64,000 bases of DNA from contig NZ_JAOQNH010000002.1 of the NCBI RefSeq assembly GCF_025961205.1, positions 275,501 to 339,500 on the forward strand, read 5' to 3'. Positions 9,386 through 18,121 of the stretch are shown in pieces (the first letter of the stretch is position 1; every line of letters begins with the position of its first letter). Source of the stretch: Azospirillum fermentarium. Its GTDB lineage: Bacteria > Pseudomonadota > Alphaproteobacteria > Azospirillales > Azospirillaceae. Made by a program: the position numbers and the translations under genes. The notes under the pieces are model-generated. The model did not search any database. It was not told the origin of the DNA and worked only from the letters and a program-made list of their open reading frames with translations.

Positions 9386-10210
9386 ATGATGGACAATTTC
9401 CGGTTTCAGCCGGGTGAGACACCGGTCCTGTTGTCGATCCCCCATGTCGGCACCGCCCTGCCCGACGACCTGAAGCCGCGCCTGACCGATGCGGCTCTGG
9501 CGGTGCCCGACACCGATTGGAATCTCGACCGGCTCTACCACTTCGCCCCGGCACTGGGCGTGGGGTTTCTCAAGGCCACGTGGTCGCGCTATGCGGTGGA
9601 CCTGAACCGCGATCCGGCGGGGGCGGCGCTCTATGCCGGCGCAGACAACACCGAACTCTGCCCGCTGTCCACTTTCGACCGCGAGCCCGTCTACCGGCCG
9701 GGGCAGGAGCCGGACGCCGATGAGGTGCAGCGGCGCATCGACGCCTATTGGCGCCCCTACCATGAAAAGCTGGAGGCGGAGCTGCAGGCCATGCGCGACC
9801 GCTTCGGCGTGGCCGTGCTGTTCGACGCCCATTCCATCCGCTCGCGGGTGCCGCGGTTCTTCAAGGGGCGGCTGCCGGATTTCAACATGGGGACCGGGGG
9901 CGGCGTCACCGCATCCCCGTCGCTGGTGCACCGGGTGATGACGGCGCTGGGCGCCGACGAGAAGCACTCCGCGGTGCTCAACGGGCGCTTCACCGGCGGG
10001 TACATCACCCGCACCTATGGCCGCCCGGACCAGAACATCCACGCCATCCAGCTCGAACTCAGCCAGATCACCTATATGGACGAGGAAGCCCCCTTCCGTT
10101 TCCGCGACGACCGGGCGGACGTGGTGCGCCCGACGCTGCACCGGCTGATCACCGCCCTGGTGGAATGGGCGTGGAAGAACGCCGAGGGGCCGCGCCGGTC
10201 GTTCCTGTAA
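9386..10210 (+). CDS. N-formylglutamate amidohydrolase family protein
   Basis: Enzymes of this family release formate from N-formyl-L-glutamate, the last step of one histidine degradation route, in the cytoplasm. Supporting blocks are LLSIPHVGTALP at the start, DTDWNLDRLYHFA, SRYAVDLNRDP and FDAHSIRSRVP. IQLELSQITYMDE near residue 230 is also characteristic. The 274-residue length is normal. I chose the Met at 9386 because the 16 residues before it are not family-like; an ATG at 9338 is possible. No other hut genes are nearby, so a role outside histidine catabolism (general N-formyl or N-acyl amidohydrolase) remains possible. Confidence 0.85.
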   Translation: MMDNFRFQPGETPVLLSIPHVGTALPDDLKPRLTDAALAVPDTDWNLDRLYHFAPALGVGFLKATWSRYAVDLNRDPAGAALYAGADNTELCPLSTFDREPVYRPGQEPDADEVQRRIDAYWRPYHEKLEAELQAMRDRFGVAVLFDAHSIRSRVPRFFKGRLPDFNMGTGGGVTASPSLVHRVMTALGADEKHSAVLNGRFTGGYITRTYGRPDQNIHAIQLELSQITYMDEEAPFRFRDDRADVVRPTLHRLITALVEWAWKNAEGPRRSFL

Positions 10211-10238
10211 CGGCGTCCGGCGCGGGCCCGGGGCGCGC

Positions 10239-10439
10239 TCAGGCGGCGCCGGCAAATTCGAAGCCGGCCTTTTCCACCGCGGCCTTCACGGTGCCGGCGT
10301 CGGCACCGTCCACGGTGACGGTGGCGGTGGGCAGGTCCACGGTGACGCTGGCGCCCGGTGCCGCCTTGGTGATGGCGTTGGTGACGGAGCGGGAGCAGCC
10401 GCCGCAGGTCATGCCGTTCACCTTGTACTGTTCAGCCAT
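10239..10439 (-). CDS. copZ: copper chaperone, heavy-metal-associated domain
   Basis: This 66-residue single-domain protein has the Cu(I) motif MTCGGC near its start. It follows the HMA beta-alpha-beta-beta-alpha-beta pattern (VTVDLPTATVTVDGADAGTVKAAVEKAGFEF). It should shuttle Cu(I) in the cytoplasm, normally to a CopA ATPase, which is not in this window. AAGGAG lies about 9 bases before the ATG at 10439; the in-frame GTG at 10448 touches that RBS and is unlikely to be used. It is the last gene of a leftward unit headed by cueR, with 25 bases between it and the preceding gene. Confidence 0.92.
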   Translation of the reverse strand: MAEQYKVNGMTCGGCSRSVTNAITKAAPGASVTVDLPTATVTVDGADAGTVKAAVEKAGFEFAGAA

Positions 10440-10464
10440 ATCGATCACTCCTTACCGGTTGAAT

Positions 10465-11646
10465 TTAGCCGCCGACGCCGCGGGCGCGGACGACGGCGCT
10501 GATGGTGACCAGGGTGAAGCCGCGCTTCTGCACTTCGGGCAGCCACGCGGCCAATGCGTCGATGGTGGCGTCGTGGGGATGGCCGATGGCGATGGCCACA
10601 CCCTGGTGACGGGCCACCGCCTCGGTCCGCGACAACTGCGTGCGCACGGCCGTCACGGTTTCCACATTGTCCAAAAACACGTCCCGCCCGGCGAAGGGCA
10701 GGTGCAGCGGGCCGGCCAGCCCGCCGGCCGCGCTGTTGGGGGTGGTGCGGCTGTCCAGCCACAGCAGGCCGCGCTTCTGGATTTCCGCCAGGACCGGCGC
10801 CATCAGGCTGCGGTCGGCGGTGAAGCGGCTGCCCATGTGGTTGTTCACCCCCACATAGCCGTCGAAGCTGGCCAACGCCGCCGTCAGCCGCCGCCGGATC
10901 TCCTCCGCCGGCAACGAGGACAGCAGGGCATTGGGGCCGGGGTCGGCCTTTACGCTGGGCTCCATGGGCAGGTGGACCATCAGCTCGTGCCCCGCCGCCC
11001 GCGCGGTCTTGGTCTGGGCGGGCAGGTCGTGGGCATAGGGCAGCCACGCCAGCGTCAGCGGCGCCGGCAATCCCACCACGCGGGCCGAGCGCTTGCGGTC
11101 CAGCCCCATGTCGTCGATGACGATGGCGATGGCCGGACGGTCAGGCAGAACCCGCGACGGCACCGCGTTGCGCTGCCATGCCGGCGTCCCGCCGCGGGGC
11201 GGCTGCGGCGGGGGCAGCAGGGCGGTTTCCACCGGTTTTTCCGGCTGCGGGGGAATCGCCGCTGCCGGGGCGGGCGGGGCGGCGTCGGGGTTGGTGCCCG
11301 GTTCCGGCTCGGTGACGCCCAGGGGCGGCGGGTCCGCCGGCTCGGGCACGGCCTCGGCAGCCGGGGGCGGTGGCGGCGGCAGGGGAGGCGGCTTCACGGC
11401 CACCTGCGCCACCGGCGTCTGCACGGCGGGGGCGGGGGGTGTCATGGGCCGGCTGAGGAAATGGTTGGCGGTGATGACGGTGGCGGCCAGCGCCACCAGC
11501 ACCGACAGGGCCAGCCCCACCGGGTGCGACCCCAGCCGCTGGGCGGCGGCAAAGGCACGCCCGATGGCCCCCGGCAGGGTGGCGCTTTTGCGCTTCCGGC
11601 TGCGGGTGCCGGTCTTCTTCGCGGGGGTCTTGCGGGACGGGGCCAT
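10465..11646 (-). CDS. divergent polysaccharide deacetylase family protein
   Basis: The 393-residue protein has a Lys/Arg-rich cytoplasmic start and one membrane helix (about residues 43-60). A Pro/Ala-rich linker of about 100 residues follows, then a YibQ-like divergent polysaccharide deacetylase domain: AIAIVIDDMGLDRKRSARVV, AGHELMVHLPMEP, YVGVNNHMGSRFTAD and AIAIGHPHDATIDAL. The IDDMG and NNHMGS/HPH blocks correspond to the metal-binding NodB-like site. It probably acts on the envelope from the periplasmic side; its substrate is unknown. The start overlaps the cueR stop by one base (TGATG), so it lies within the copper operon, an unusual position. The stop is 25 bases before copZ. Confidence 0.87.
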   Translation of the reverse strand: MAPSRKTPAKKTGTRSRKRKSATLPGAIGRAFAAAQRLGSHPVGLALSVLVALAATVITANHFLSRPMTPPAPAVQTPVAQVAVKPPPLPPPPPPAAEAVPEPADPPPLGVTEPEPGTNPDAAPPAPAAAIPPQPEKPVETALLPPPQPPRGGTPAWQRNAVPSRVLPDRPAIAIVIDDMGLDRKRSARVVGLPAPLTLAWLPYAHDLPAQTKTARAAGHELMVHLPMEPSVKADPGPNALLSSLPAEEIRRRLTAALASFDGYVGVNNHMGSRFTADRSLMAPVLAEIQKRGLLWLDSRTTPNSAAGGLAGPLHLPFAGRDVFLDNVETVTAVRTQLSRTEAVARHQGVAIAIGHPHDATIDALAAWLPEVQKRGFTLVTISAVVRARGVGG

Positions 11647-12062
11647 CAGTGCACCCCTTTGCCGTGGCAGCAATCCCCGGTGGCAAGGCCATCGAGAATC
11701 GGGCAGTCGGGGCGGTCATCCCCGGCGCAGCGGTCCACCAGCGCCATCAGGGTGCGGCGCATCGCCTGCAACTCGGCGATGCGGGCGTCGATTCCCGCCA
11801 CATGATCCAGGGCCAGGGCGCGCACGTCGGCGCTGGCGCGGCCGCGGTCGTGCCACAGGGCCAGCAGTGCCGACACCTCCCGGACCGAAAACCCCAGGGT
11901 GCGGGCGCGGTGGATGAAGCGCAGGGTTTCCACGTCCGAATCGGAATAGACCCGGTAGCCCGCCGCCGTGCGCCCGGCGGAGGGAATCAGTCCGACTCCT
12001 TCATAATAACGGATGGTCTTGGCCGGAACGCCGGAGCGTTTGGCCGCGGTGCCGATGTTCAT
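11646..12062 (-). CDS. cueR: Cu(I)-responsive MerR-family regulator
   Basis: The 138-residue protein starts with a winged-helix MerR DNA-binding domain (MNIGTAAKRSGVPAKTIRYYEGVGLI). A dimerisation helix follows, and then a metal loop with two Cys eight residues apart (CAGDDRPDC), the CueR arrangement for Cu(I). A further CC near the C-terminus is common in this group. It activates promoters with over-long spacers when copper is bound. A matching operator lies about 100 bases upstream at 12167-12196, so it likely regulates its own operon, including copZ. Confidence 0.92.
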   Translation of the reverse strand: MNIGTAAKRSGVPAKTIRYYEGVGLIPSAGRTAAGYRVYSDSDVETLRFIHRARTLGFSVREVSALLALWHDRGRASADVRALALDHVAGIDARIAELQAMRRTLMALVDRCAGDDRPDCPILDGLATGDCCHGKGVH

Positions 12063-12166
12063 CTGGTCCTGCCCTGCCCATCACCCGTGCCGCCGCCACC
12101 GGCCCGCACGGCGCCCAAGGTGGCACCGGGGCCGTGCGGCTGCAACAGGATGCTTGCCGGGACATG

Positions 12167-12196
12167 GTGTAAGCCTTCCAGCGGCGGGAAGGTCAA
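12167..12196 (-). promoter_or_regulatory. CueR-type operator/promoter for cueR operon
   Basis: Read leftward, TTGACC (-35, at 12196-12191) and TTACAC (-10, at 12172-12167) are 18 bases apart. Between them lies the dyad CCTTCC-N7-GGAAGG (12174-12179 and 12187-12192). A dyad centred in an over-long spacer is the hallmark of CueR/CopA promoters. The predicted transcript reads into cueR, leaving a leader of about 100 bases. The remaining part of the 229-base gap before trpG shows no other feature. Confidence 0.85.
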
Positions 12197-12291
12197 GAGG
12201 GTGCCGCATCGCCACGGCGCTGGAAATCCGCGCCGTGCGGGGATAGGGTAGCCGGCATCTGGAACGGGGCCGGAACGCCGGGAACACCGCA

Positions 12292-12876
12292 ATGCTGCTG
12301 CTCATCGACAACTACGACAGCTTCACCTACAACCTCGTCCATTACCTGGGCGAACTGGGTGCCGAGGTGGAGGTCCGCCGCAACGATGCCCTGACGGTGG
12401 AGGAGGCGCTGGCGCTCCGTCCCGACGGCATCGTGCTGTCCCCCGGCCCCTGCGACCCGGACAAGGCCGGCATCTGCCTGCCGCTGATCGCGGCGGCGGC
12501 GGAACACCGGGTGCCGCTGTTCGGCGTGTGCCTGGGCCATCAGGCCATCGGGCAGGCGTTCGGCGGGCGGGTCATCCGTGCGCCCGTGCCCATGCACGGC
12601 AAGGTGGACACCATGCACCACGACGGCCAGGGCGTGCTGCGCGGCCTGCCCAGCCCGTTCCGCGCCACCCGTTACCATTCGCTGATCGTGGAGCGCGACA
12701 CGCTGCCCGATTGCCTGGAGGTCACCGGCTGGACCGAGGATGGCCTGATCATGGCCATGCAGCACCGCGACCTGCCCATTCACGGCGTGCAGTTCCACCC
12801 CGAAAGCATCGAGAGCGAGCACGGGCACGCCATCCTGGATAATTTCCTGTCCCTTACTCTCGAAACCGCCGAATAA
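12292..12876 (+). CDS. trpG: anthranilate synthase glutamine amidotransferase component
   Basis: TrpG hydrolyses glutamine and delivers ammonia to TrpE for anthranilate formation, the first committed step to tryptophan. The 194-residue class I amidotransferase shows the start block [16 protein letters not shown], the oxyanion motif SPGPCDP and the nucleophile Cys80 in [10 protein letters not shown]. The His/Glu pair is in GVQFHPES. It could also serve PabB for folate, as dual-use proteins do. It leads the trpGDC cluster with 14 bases before trpD; trpE is not in the window. Confidence 0.95.
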   Translation: MLLLIDNYDSFTYNLVHYLGELGAEVEVRRNDALTVEEALALRPDGIVLSPGPCDPDKAGICLPLIAAAAEHRVPLFGVCLGHQAIGQAFGGRVIRAPVPMHGKVDTMHHDGQGVLRGLPSPFRATRYHSLIVERDTLPDCLEVTGWTEDGLIMAMQHRDLPIHGVQFHPESIESEHGHAILDNFLSLTLETAE

Positions 12877-12890
12877 CGGAGACCGCCCGC

Positions 12891-13940
12891 ATGAGTGCCC
12901 CCGCCGCCGGTGACATCACCGATATGAAGGCCGTTCTGGCCCGCGTCGCCGCCGGCATGGCGCTGAGCGAGGCGGACGCCGGGTTCGCCTTCGACACCAT
13001 CATGTCGGGCAACGCCACCCCGGCCCAGATCGGCGGCTTTCTCATGGCGTTGCGGGTGCGCGGCGAAACGGTGGACGAAATCACCGGGGCCGCCCGCGTC
13101 ATGCGCGCCAAGGCCGTGCCGGTCGAAGCCCCGCCGGGCACCATCGACACCTGCGGCACCGGCGGCGACGGGGCCGGCACCTACAACATCTCCACCGCCG
13201 CGGCCATCGTGGCGGCGGCCTGCGGCGTGCCGGTGGCCAAGCACGGCAACCGCGCCATGTCGTCCAAATCGGGGGCGGCGGATGTGCTGGGGGCGCTGGG
13301 CGTCAATCTCGACTGCGACATGTTCCTGGTGCGCAAGGCGCTGTGGGAGGCCAGGATCGGCTTCCTGATGGCGCCGCGCCACCATCTGGCCATGCGCAAC
13401 GTCGGCCCGGCGCGGGTGGAACTGGGCACCCGCACCATCTTCAACCTGCTGGGGCCGCTGTCCAACCCGGCGGGGGCCAAGCGCCAGTTGCTGGGTGTGT
13501 TCGCCAAACAATGGGTGGAGCCGCTGGCCCATGTGCTGCACCGGCTGGGGTCGGACGCGGCGTGGGTCGTCCACGGTTCCGACGGGCTGGACGAGATCAC
13601 CACCACCGGCCCCACCACGGTCGCCGAACTGCGCGACGGCACGGTCCGGGTGTTCGAAATCGTGCCGGAAGAGGCGGGCGTGTTCCGCGCCCGGCCCGAG
13701 GACCTGCGCGGCGGCGACCCCGCTGCCAACGCCGCGGCCATCCATGCCCTGTTCGACGGCGCCCACGGCCCGTACCGCGACATCGTGGTGCTGAACGCCG
13801 GGGCGGCGCTGGTGGTGGCGGGCAAGGTCACGGCGTTGAAGGACGGTGTGGAACTGGCCCGTGCGGCCATCGACAATGGCGGGGCGCGCACGGTGCTGCA
13901 CCGTCTGGTCACCACCACCAACGAGGCGGTGCCCGCATGA
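12891..13940 (+). CDS. trpD: anthranilate phosphoribosyltransferase
   Basis: TrpD transfers a phosphoribosyl group from PRPP to anthranilate in tryptophan synthesis. The 349-residue protein has the glycine-rich PRPP loop [15 protein letters not shown] and the [21 protein letters not shown] block. The anthranilate-site region [28 protein letters not shown] is also present. Length is normal. The start follows ACGGAGACC by a few bases. Its stop overlaps the trpC start in an ATGA. Confidence 0.97.
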   Translation: MSAPAAGDITDMKAVLARVAAGMALSEADAGFAFDTIMSGNATPAQIGGFLMALRVRGETVDEITGAARVMRAKAVPVEAPPGTIDTCGTGGDGAGTYNISTAAAIVAAACGVPVAKHGNRAMSSKSGAADVLGALGVNLDCDMFLVRKALWEARIGFLMAPRHHLAMRNVGPARVELGTRTIFNLLGPLSNPAGAKRQLLGVFAKQWVEPLAHVLHRLGSDAAWVVHGSDGLDEITTTGPTTVAELRDGTVRVFEIVPEEAGVFRARPEDLRGGDPAANAAAIHALFDGAHGPYRDIVVLNAGAALVVAGKVTALKDGVELARAAIDNGGARTVLHRLVTTTNEAVPA

Positions 13941-14728
13941 GCGACGTTCTGACCCGCATCTGCGACGACAAGCGCGCCCATGTGGCCGCGTGCAAGGCCG
14001 CCCGGCCCGTGAGCGTGGTGGAGGAGGCCGCCCGCGCGGCCTCGGCCCCCCGCGGGTTCAAGGCGGCGCTGAAACGGGCGGTGGCCGAGGGGCGCTATGG
14101 GCTGATCGCCGAGATCAAGAAGGCCAGCCCGTCCAAGGGGCTGATCCGTGCCGATTTCGACCCGCCGACGCTGGCGCGGGCCTATGCCGCCGGCGGGGCC
14201 TCGTGCCTGTCGGTGCTGACGGACGAGCCGTATTTCCAGGGCCGCGACGACTATCTGGTGGCGGCGCGGGCGGCGGTGGATCTGCCGTGCCTGCGCAAGG
14301 ATTTCATGGTGGACACCTATCAGGTGGCGGAGGCGCGCGCGCTGGGCGCCGACTGCATCCTGATCATCATGGCGGCGCTGGAGGATGCCCGGGCGGCGGA
14401 CCTGCTGGCCGCTGCCCGCCAGTGGGGCATGGATGTGCTGGTGGAGGTCCACGACCGGGCCGAGACCGAACGGGCCTTGCTGCTGGACGCCGAGCTTCTG
14501 GGCGTGAACAACCGAAACCTGAAGACCCTGGCCGTGGACATCGCCACGACGGAGGAACTGGCCGCCCTGGTTCCGGCGGGCAAGATGCTGGTGTCGGAAA
14601 GCGGCCTCTACACCCCCGCCGACCTGTCCCGCATGGCCGCCGTCGGCGCCTCGTGCTTCCTGGTCGGCGAATCCCTGATGCGTCAGGACGACGTGACCGC
14701 CGCCACCCGCGCGCTGCTGGCCCGATAG
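13937..14728 (+). CDS. trpC: indole-3-glycerol-phosphate synthase
   Basis: TrpC closes the indole ring from CdRP in the cytoplasm. The 263-residue TIM barrel begins [16 protein letters not shown]. It shows the family signature [18 protein letters not shown] with the catalytic lysine, then [40 protein letters not shown] and [12 protein letters not shown]. It is a monofunctional enzyme, not fused to TrpF. Translation is coupled to trpD by the 4-base overlap. Confidence 0.97.
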   Translation: MSDVLTRICDDKRAHVAACKAARPVSVVEEAARAASAPRGFKAALKRAVAEGRYGLIAEIKKASPSKGLIRADFDPPTLARAYAAGGASCLSVLTDEPYFQGRDDYLVAARAAVDLPCLRKDFMVDTYQVAEARALGADCILIIMAALEDARAADLLAAARQWGMDVLVEVHDRAETERALLLDAELLGVNNRNLKTLAVDIATTEELAALVPAGKMLVSESGLYTPADLSRMAAVGASCFLVGESLMRQDDVTAATRALLAR

Positions 14729-14739
14729 ACGGGATGCAA

Positions 14740-14783
14740 GGGCCGTCGGCCCTGGCCCGGGGTATCGGGGGCAGCGCCCCCGA
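14740..14783. repeat. two GC-rich palindromes after trpC
   Basis: A 5-bp GGGCC/GGCCC hairpin (14740-14752) is followed by a perfect 8-bp stem TCGGGGGC/GCCCCCGA with an AGC loop (14765-14783). No T-run follows, so this is not a standard intrinsic terminator. A related element lies at 34394-34412. Both look like a dispersed intergenic palindrome of GC-rich alphaproteobacteria and may stabilise or punctuate transcripts. Confidence 0.5.
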
Positions 14784-14810
14784 CCGTGTTCGACTGAGGA
14801 GACCTTCGCC

Positions 14811-15743
14811 ATGGCGCATTTGGTGATCGAGGCCGCCGACCCCCGCTCCCCCGATGCCCGGCGGCTGATAACGGCGCTGGACGAGGCGCTGAACGCCACC
14901 TATGACCCGTCCGAGAACTATCTGTTGGACGTGGACCGCCTGGCCGCGCCGGACATGCGTTTCTTCCTGGCTCTGGCCAACGGTGTGGCGGTGGGCTGTG
15001 CCGCCCTGCGCATCGACGCCGACGGGTATGGCGAGGTCAAGCGCATGTTCGTGGACCCGCCCGCCCGCGGCACCGGCGTGGGCCGCCGCCTGCTGGAACG
15101 GCTGGAGGGTGAGGCGCGCGGCCTCAATCTCCCCCGGCTGATGCTGGAAACCGGGGTGAAGCAGCCGGAGGCGCTGGCCCTCTACCGCGCAGCCGGGTTC
15201 CACGAGCGTGGCCCCTTCGCCGATTACCCGCCGCTGGAGCGCTCGGTGTTTCTGGAAAAGAGCCTGACGGGCTTCAGCCACTTCGACACCGAGGGGCGCG
15301 CCCTGATGGTGGACGTGTCGGAAAAGACGGAAACCGAACGCACCGCCACCGCCCGCGGCAGCGTCATCATGCAGCCCGCCACCCTGCGTCTGATCCACGA
15401 GGGCGGGGTGAAGAAGGGCGACGTGCTGTCGGTGGCGCGTTTGGCCGGCATCATGGGGGCCAAGCGCACGCCGGACCTGATCCCGCTGTGTCATCCGCTG
15501 GCGCTGACGGGGGTGACGGTCGATCTGACGCTGGATCCCGACCGCAACGCCGTGGACATCACCGCCACCTGCAAGCTGAAGGGCCGCACGGGCGTGGAGA
15601 TGGAGGCGCTGACCGCCGTCTCGGTCGCCGCGCTGACCGTCTATGACATGTGCAAGGCGGTGGACCGCGGCATGGTGCTGACCGACATCCGGCTGGTGCA
15701 CAAGGCCGGCGGCAAGAGCGGCGAATGGGTGGCGGCGTCATGA
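14811..15743 (+). CDS. moaC: GNAT acetyltransferase fused to cyclic pyranopterin monophosphate synthase MoaC
   Basis: The 310-residue reading frame joins two domains. Residues 1-150 are a GNAT N-acetyltransferase with the acetyl-CoA loop [18 protein letters not shown] and the typical [13 protein letters not shown] end. Residues 153-310 are a full MoaC, which rearranges the GTP-derived intermediate into cyclic pyranopterin monophosphate for molybdenum cofactor. MoaC motifs are [39 protein letters not shown] and [10 protein letters not shown]. MoaC proteins normally start just where the linker reads SLTGFSHFD; codon 152 is CTG, preceded by GGAAAAGAG. A separate MoaC made from that CTG is therefore possible. 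AGGAGACC precedes the ATG at 14811. The stop overlaps moeA. Confidence 0.9.
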   Translation: MAHLVIEAADPRSPDARRLITALDEALNATYDPSENYLLDVDRLAAPDMRFFLALANGVAVGCAALRIDADGYGEVKRMFVDPPARGTGVGRRLLERLEGEARGLNLPRLMLETGVKQPEALALYRAAGFHERGPFADYPPLERSVFLEKSLTGFSHFDTEGRALMVDVSEKTETERTATARGSVIMQPATLRLIHEGGVKKGDVLSVARLAGIMGAKRTPDLIPLCHPLALTGVTVDLTLDPDRNAVDITATCKLKGRTGVEMEALTAVSVAALTVYDMCKAVDRGMVLTDIRLVHKAGGKSGEWVAAS

Positions 15744-16957
15744 TCCCGGTGGCCGAGGCGCTGGCCCGCATCCTGTCGGCGTGTGCGCCGCTGCCGGCGG
15801 AGACGGTGTTCGTGACCGAGGCGCTGGGCCGGGTGCTGGCCGAGCCGGTGGCGGCGCGGCTGACCCAGCCGCCGTTCGCCAACGCCGCCATGGACGGGTG
15901 GGCGGTGCGCGCCGCCGATCTGGCGGGGGCGCTGGCGGACGCGCCGGTCATGCTGACCCGCATTGGCGAATCCGCCGCCGGTCATCCCTTTGCCGGGCAA
16001 GTGGGGCCGGGGCAGGCGGTGCGGATCTTCACCGGAGCCGCCATTCCCGACGGCGCCGACGCGGTGGTGATGCAGGAGGACGTGACGGCGGAGGGTGGCA
16101 GGGTGCGCATCCCGGTGGCACCGCGTCCGGGCCGCTTCATCCGCCCCGCCGGGCTGGATTTCACCGCCGGCGACGTGCTGATCCCCGCCGGGCGCCGGCT
16201 GACCGCCCGCGACGTGGCGCTGGCCGCCGGGGCGAACGCCGCGTGGGTGCGCGTCCACCGCCGCCCGCGGGTGGCGGTGCTGGCGACCGGCGACGAGATC
16301 CGCCTGCCCGGCGAACCGCTGGAGCCGGGGCAGATCGTCAGTTCCAACGCCATCGCCCTGTGCGCGCTGGTGACGGTGGAGGGCGGGGTGGCCCACAATC
16401 TGGGGGTGGCCGCCGATACGCCCGGCGCACTGGCCGAACTGGCCGCAGGCGGCGCCGGAGCCGACCTGCTGGTCACCGCCGGCGGGGCGGCCCAGGGCGA
16501 CCACGACCACGTGCGCGCCGTGCTGGGCCGGGATCTGACGGTGGATAGTGTCGCCATGCGCCCCGGCAAGGGCGTGCTGTTCGGCGCCGGCGGGGGGCAG
16601 CGGTTTCTGGGCCTGCCCGGCAACCCGGTGTCGGCGGCGGTGGCGGCGGTGGTGTTCCTGCGGCCCATCCTGCGGGCGTTGCAGGGCATGGCGCCGGGGG
16701 ATGACGGCACGGTGCCGGCCACGCTGGGGGCTTCCCTGCCGCCGTGCGGCGAGCGGGCGGATTTCGTGCGCGCCACCCTGACGCGCGGCGATGACGCGGG
16801 GTGGGTGGCGACGCCCTTTTCCCGGCAGGACAGCGCCATGATGTCCCGGCTGGCCCGCGCCGACGGGCTGATTGTGCGGGAGCCCTTTGTCCCCGCCGCT
16901 GCGGCGGGGGAACGGGTGGCGGTGCTGCCCCTGACGGGTGGGGCCGTGGGACTCTGA
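15740..16957 (+). CDS. moeA: molybdopterin molybdenumtransferase
   Basis: MoeA inserts molybdate into adenylylated molybdopterin, the last common step of cofactor synthesis. The 405-residue protein shows the domain order of the family: [17 protein letters not shown] at the start, [20 protein letters not shown], then [27 protein letters not shown] and [11 protein letters not shown] follow. The ATG overlaps the MoaC stop (ATGA), so the two cofactor genes are coupled. The formate dehydrogenase at 57-61 kb is a likely client of this pathway. Confidence 0.95.
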   Translation: MIPVAEALARILSACAPLPAETVFVTEALGRVLAEPVAARLTQPPFANAAMDGWAVRAADLAGALADAPVMLTRIGESAAGHPFAGQVGPGQAVRIFTGAAIPDGADAVVMQEDVTAEGGRVRIPVAPRPGRFIRPAGLDFTAGDVLIPAGRRLTARDVALAAGANAAWVRVHRRPRVAVLATGDEIRLPGEPLEPGQIVSSNAIALCALVTVEGGVAHNLGVAADTPGALAELAAGGAGADLLVTAGGAAQGDHDHVRAVLGRDLTVDSVAMRPGKGVLFGAGGGQRFLGLPGNPVSAAVAAVVFLRPILRALQGMAPGDDGTVPATLGASLPPCGERADFVRATLTRGDDAGWVATPFSRQDSAMMSRLARADGLIVREPFVPAAAAGERVAVLPLTGGAVGL

Positions 16958-16993
16958 CAGCCGTAAATTTTGCGCGGGAGATACGCTTCCGGC

Positions 16994-17022
16994 TTGACGG
17001 GGATGCGGAACCAAACTAGAAC
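16994..17022 (+). promoter_or_regulatory. lexA promoter with alphaproteobacterial SOS box
   Basis: TTGACG at 16994-16999 and TAGAAC at 17017-17022 form a promoter-like pair with a 17-base spacer. Overlapping the -10 is GAAC-N7-GAAC (17008-17022), the reverse of the GTTC-N7-GTTC LexA box of alphaproteobacteria. LexA bound here would block its own transcription. A further GAAC...GTTC pair around 17019-17041 may extend the site. Confidence 0.8.
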
Positions 17023-17065
17023 ATATGTGTGTGGTTTGTTCCAGTTTTCGGGGCCGGAGGCGACA

Positions 17066-17773
17066 ATGCTCACGCGCAAACAGCACGAATTGCTGCTTTT
17101 CATTCATGAGCGGCTGGGCCAGGGCGGGGTGTCGCCTTCCTTCGACGAGATGAAGGACGCGCTCAATCTCAAATCCAAATCCGGCATCCATCGGCTCATC
17201 ACCGGGCTTGAGGAACGTGGTTTCATCCGCCGCCTGCCCCACCGCGCCCGCGCGCTGGAGGTGCTGCGTCTGCCCGAAGGGATGGAGAACGGCGCCGCCG
17301 CCAAGGCCGGGCGCAGCCGGTTCCAGCCCAACGTCATCAAGGGCGATTTCGCCAACGCCCTGATGGGCCGCGCCACCGACGGGGCGGGGGAGGCGCTGTC
17401 TCTGCCGCTCTATGGCCGCATCGCCGCGGGCACTCCGATCGAGGCGTTGCGGGACACCAGCAATTTCATCGACGTACCCACCGCCATGCTCTCCCCCGGC
17501 GATCACTACGCGCTGGAGGTGGCCGGTGATTCCATGATCGACGCCGGCATTCTGGACGGCGATACCGTCATCATCCAGCGGTGCGATGCCGCGGAAAACG
17601 GCGTCATCGTCGTCGCCCTGGTGGATGACAACGAAGTGACGCTGAAGCGTCTGCGCCGCAAGGGCAACACCATCGCCCTGGAGCCGGCCAACACGGCCTA
17701 TGAAACGCGCATCTTCGGTGCCGACCGCGTGCGGGTGCAGGGCCGGCTGGCCGGGCTGATCCGGCGGTATTGA
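17066..17773 (+). CDS. lexA: SOS-response transcriptional repressor LexA
   Basis: LexA represses DNA-damage genes and cleaves itself when RecA is activated. The 235-residue protein has an N-terminal winged helix ([21 protein letters not shown]) and a long linker. The autocleavage bond is Ala121-Gly122 in GRIAAGTP, and the catalytic pair is Ser156 (AGDSMIDAG) and Lys194 (VTLKRLRRK). GGAGGCGACA precedes the ATG at 17066; the earlier in-frame codons from 16970 cross the SOS box and are not coding. It follows moeA in the common trp-moa-lexA order but has its own promoter. Confidence 0.96.
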   Translation: MLTRKQHELLLFIHERLGQGGVSPSFDEMKDALNLKSKSGIHRLITGLEERGFIRRLPHRARALEVLRLPEGMENGAAAKAGRSRFQPNVIKGDFANALMGRATDGAGEALSLPLYGRIAAGTPIEALRDTSNFIDVPTAMLSPGDHYALEVAGDSMIDAGILDGDTVIIQRCDAAENGVIVVALVDDNEVTLKRLRRKGNTIALEPANTAYETRIFGADRVRVQGRLAGLIRRY

Positions 17774-17974
17774 GCGGGCAGCGGAGCTTTCCCATAAAGA
17801 CGATGTGTTGTTGCGGGTGATTTCCGTTGCCGGTGCGCGAAATCACCCATGGTGCCGCCTTGGTTCGCCATGGCGAAAAGAAACGGTTTTCCTGAAGAAA
17901 AATAGGGTTTTACCCGGCGCCACTGCGGCATTTCCTGCCATTGCCAAAGTGCTGAGGCCCCGCTAAGATCCGTC
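17774..17974. other. lexA-metA intergenic region ahead of riboswitch
   Basis: About 200 bases without a gene. It contains AT-rich stretches around 17880-17920 that may hold the metA promoter. I see no convincing lexA terminator and no open reading frame with coding character. Confidence 0.5.
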
Positions 17975-18053
17975 CCGCATCAAGAGTTGGGCCGACGCCC
18001 AACGCCAACCTGCCGTTCCGGGCAAGGTGGCGCTTCCATTCGGGAGGATGTGG
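17975..18053 (+). ncRNA. SAM-I/IV-type riboswitch aptamer upstream of metA
   Basis: The RNA folds into a four-helix junction. P1 is CCGCAUC/GAUGUGG (17975-17981 with 18047-18053). P2 is a perfect 7-bp stem (17986-17992 with 17997-18003, loop CGAC). P3 joins GCC-ACCUGCC to GGC-AGGUGGC (18004-18014 with 18021-18031). P4 is CUUCC/GGGAG (18033-18037 with 18042-18046). The conserved blocks AUCAAGAG, GCCAACC, AAGGUGGC and CUUCC occupy the positions of the SAM-I/SAM-IV family core. P2 is a simple hairpin without the kink-turn, as in SAM-IV and SAM-I/IV variants. The P3 loop may pair with CGGAC at 18072-18076. Location before metA fits control of methionine synthesis by SAM. Confidence 0.82.
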
Positions 18054-18079
18054 CCCAAGCCGGCAACCAAACGGACAAA

Positions 18080-18116
18080 GCCACACGACGTCGGACCCGC
18101 CAGAACAGGACCGACG
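18080..18116 (+). promoter_or_regulatory. candidate riboswitch expression platform
   Basis: GCCAC at 18080-18084 can pair with GUGGC at 18050-18054, competing with the 3' strand of P1. Next, CGUCGG (18089-18094) pairs with CCGACG (18111-18116), placing the AGGA at 18107-18110 in the loop just ahead of the metA ATG. No U-run follows, so control of translation rather than of termination is more likely. The pairing is seen; the switching is inferred. Confidence 0.5.
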
Positions 18117-18121
18117 GACCC

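Noticed and set aside
13343..13936. Upstream extension of trpC inside trpD
   Set aside because: It is the alternate frame of trpD; the MSDVLTRIC start at 13937 overlaps the trpD stop and matches the family.
18060..18070. A second GGCAACC copy as the core of a separate SAM-I aptamer
   Set aside because: It has no matching P1, P3 and P4 partners; it lies in the linker after the aptamer I traced.
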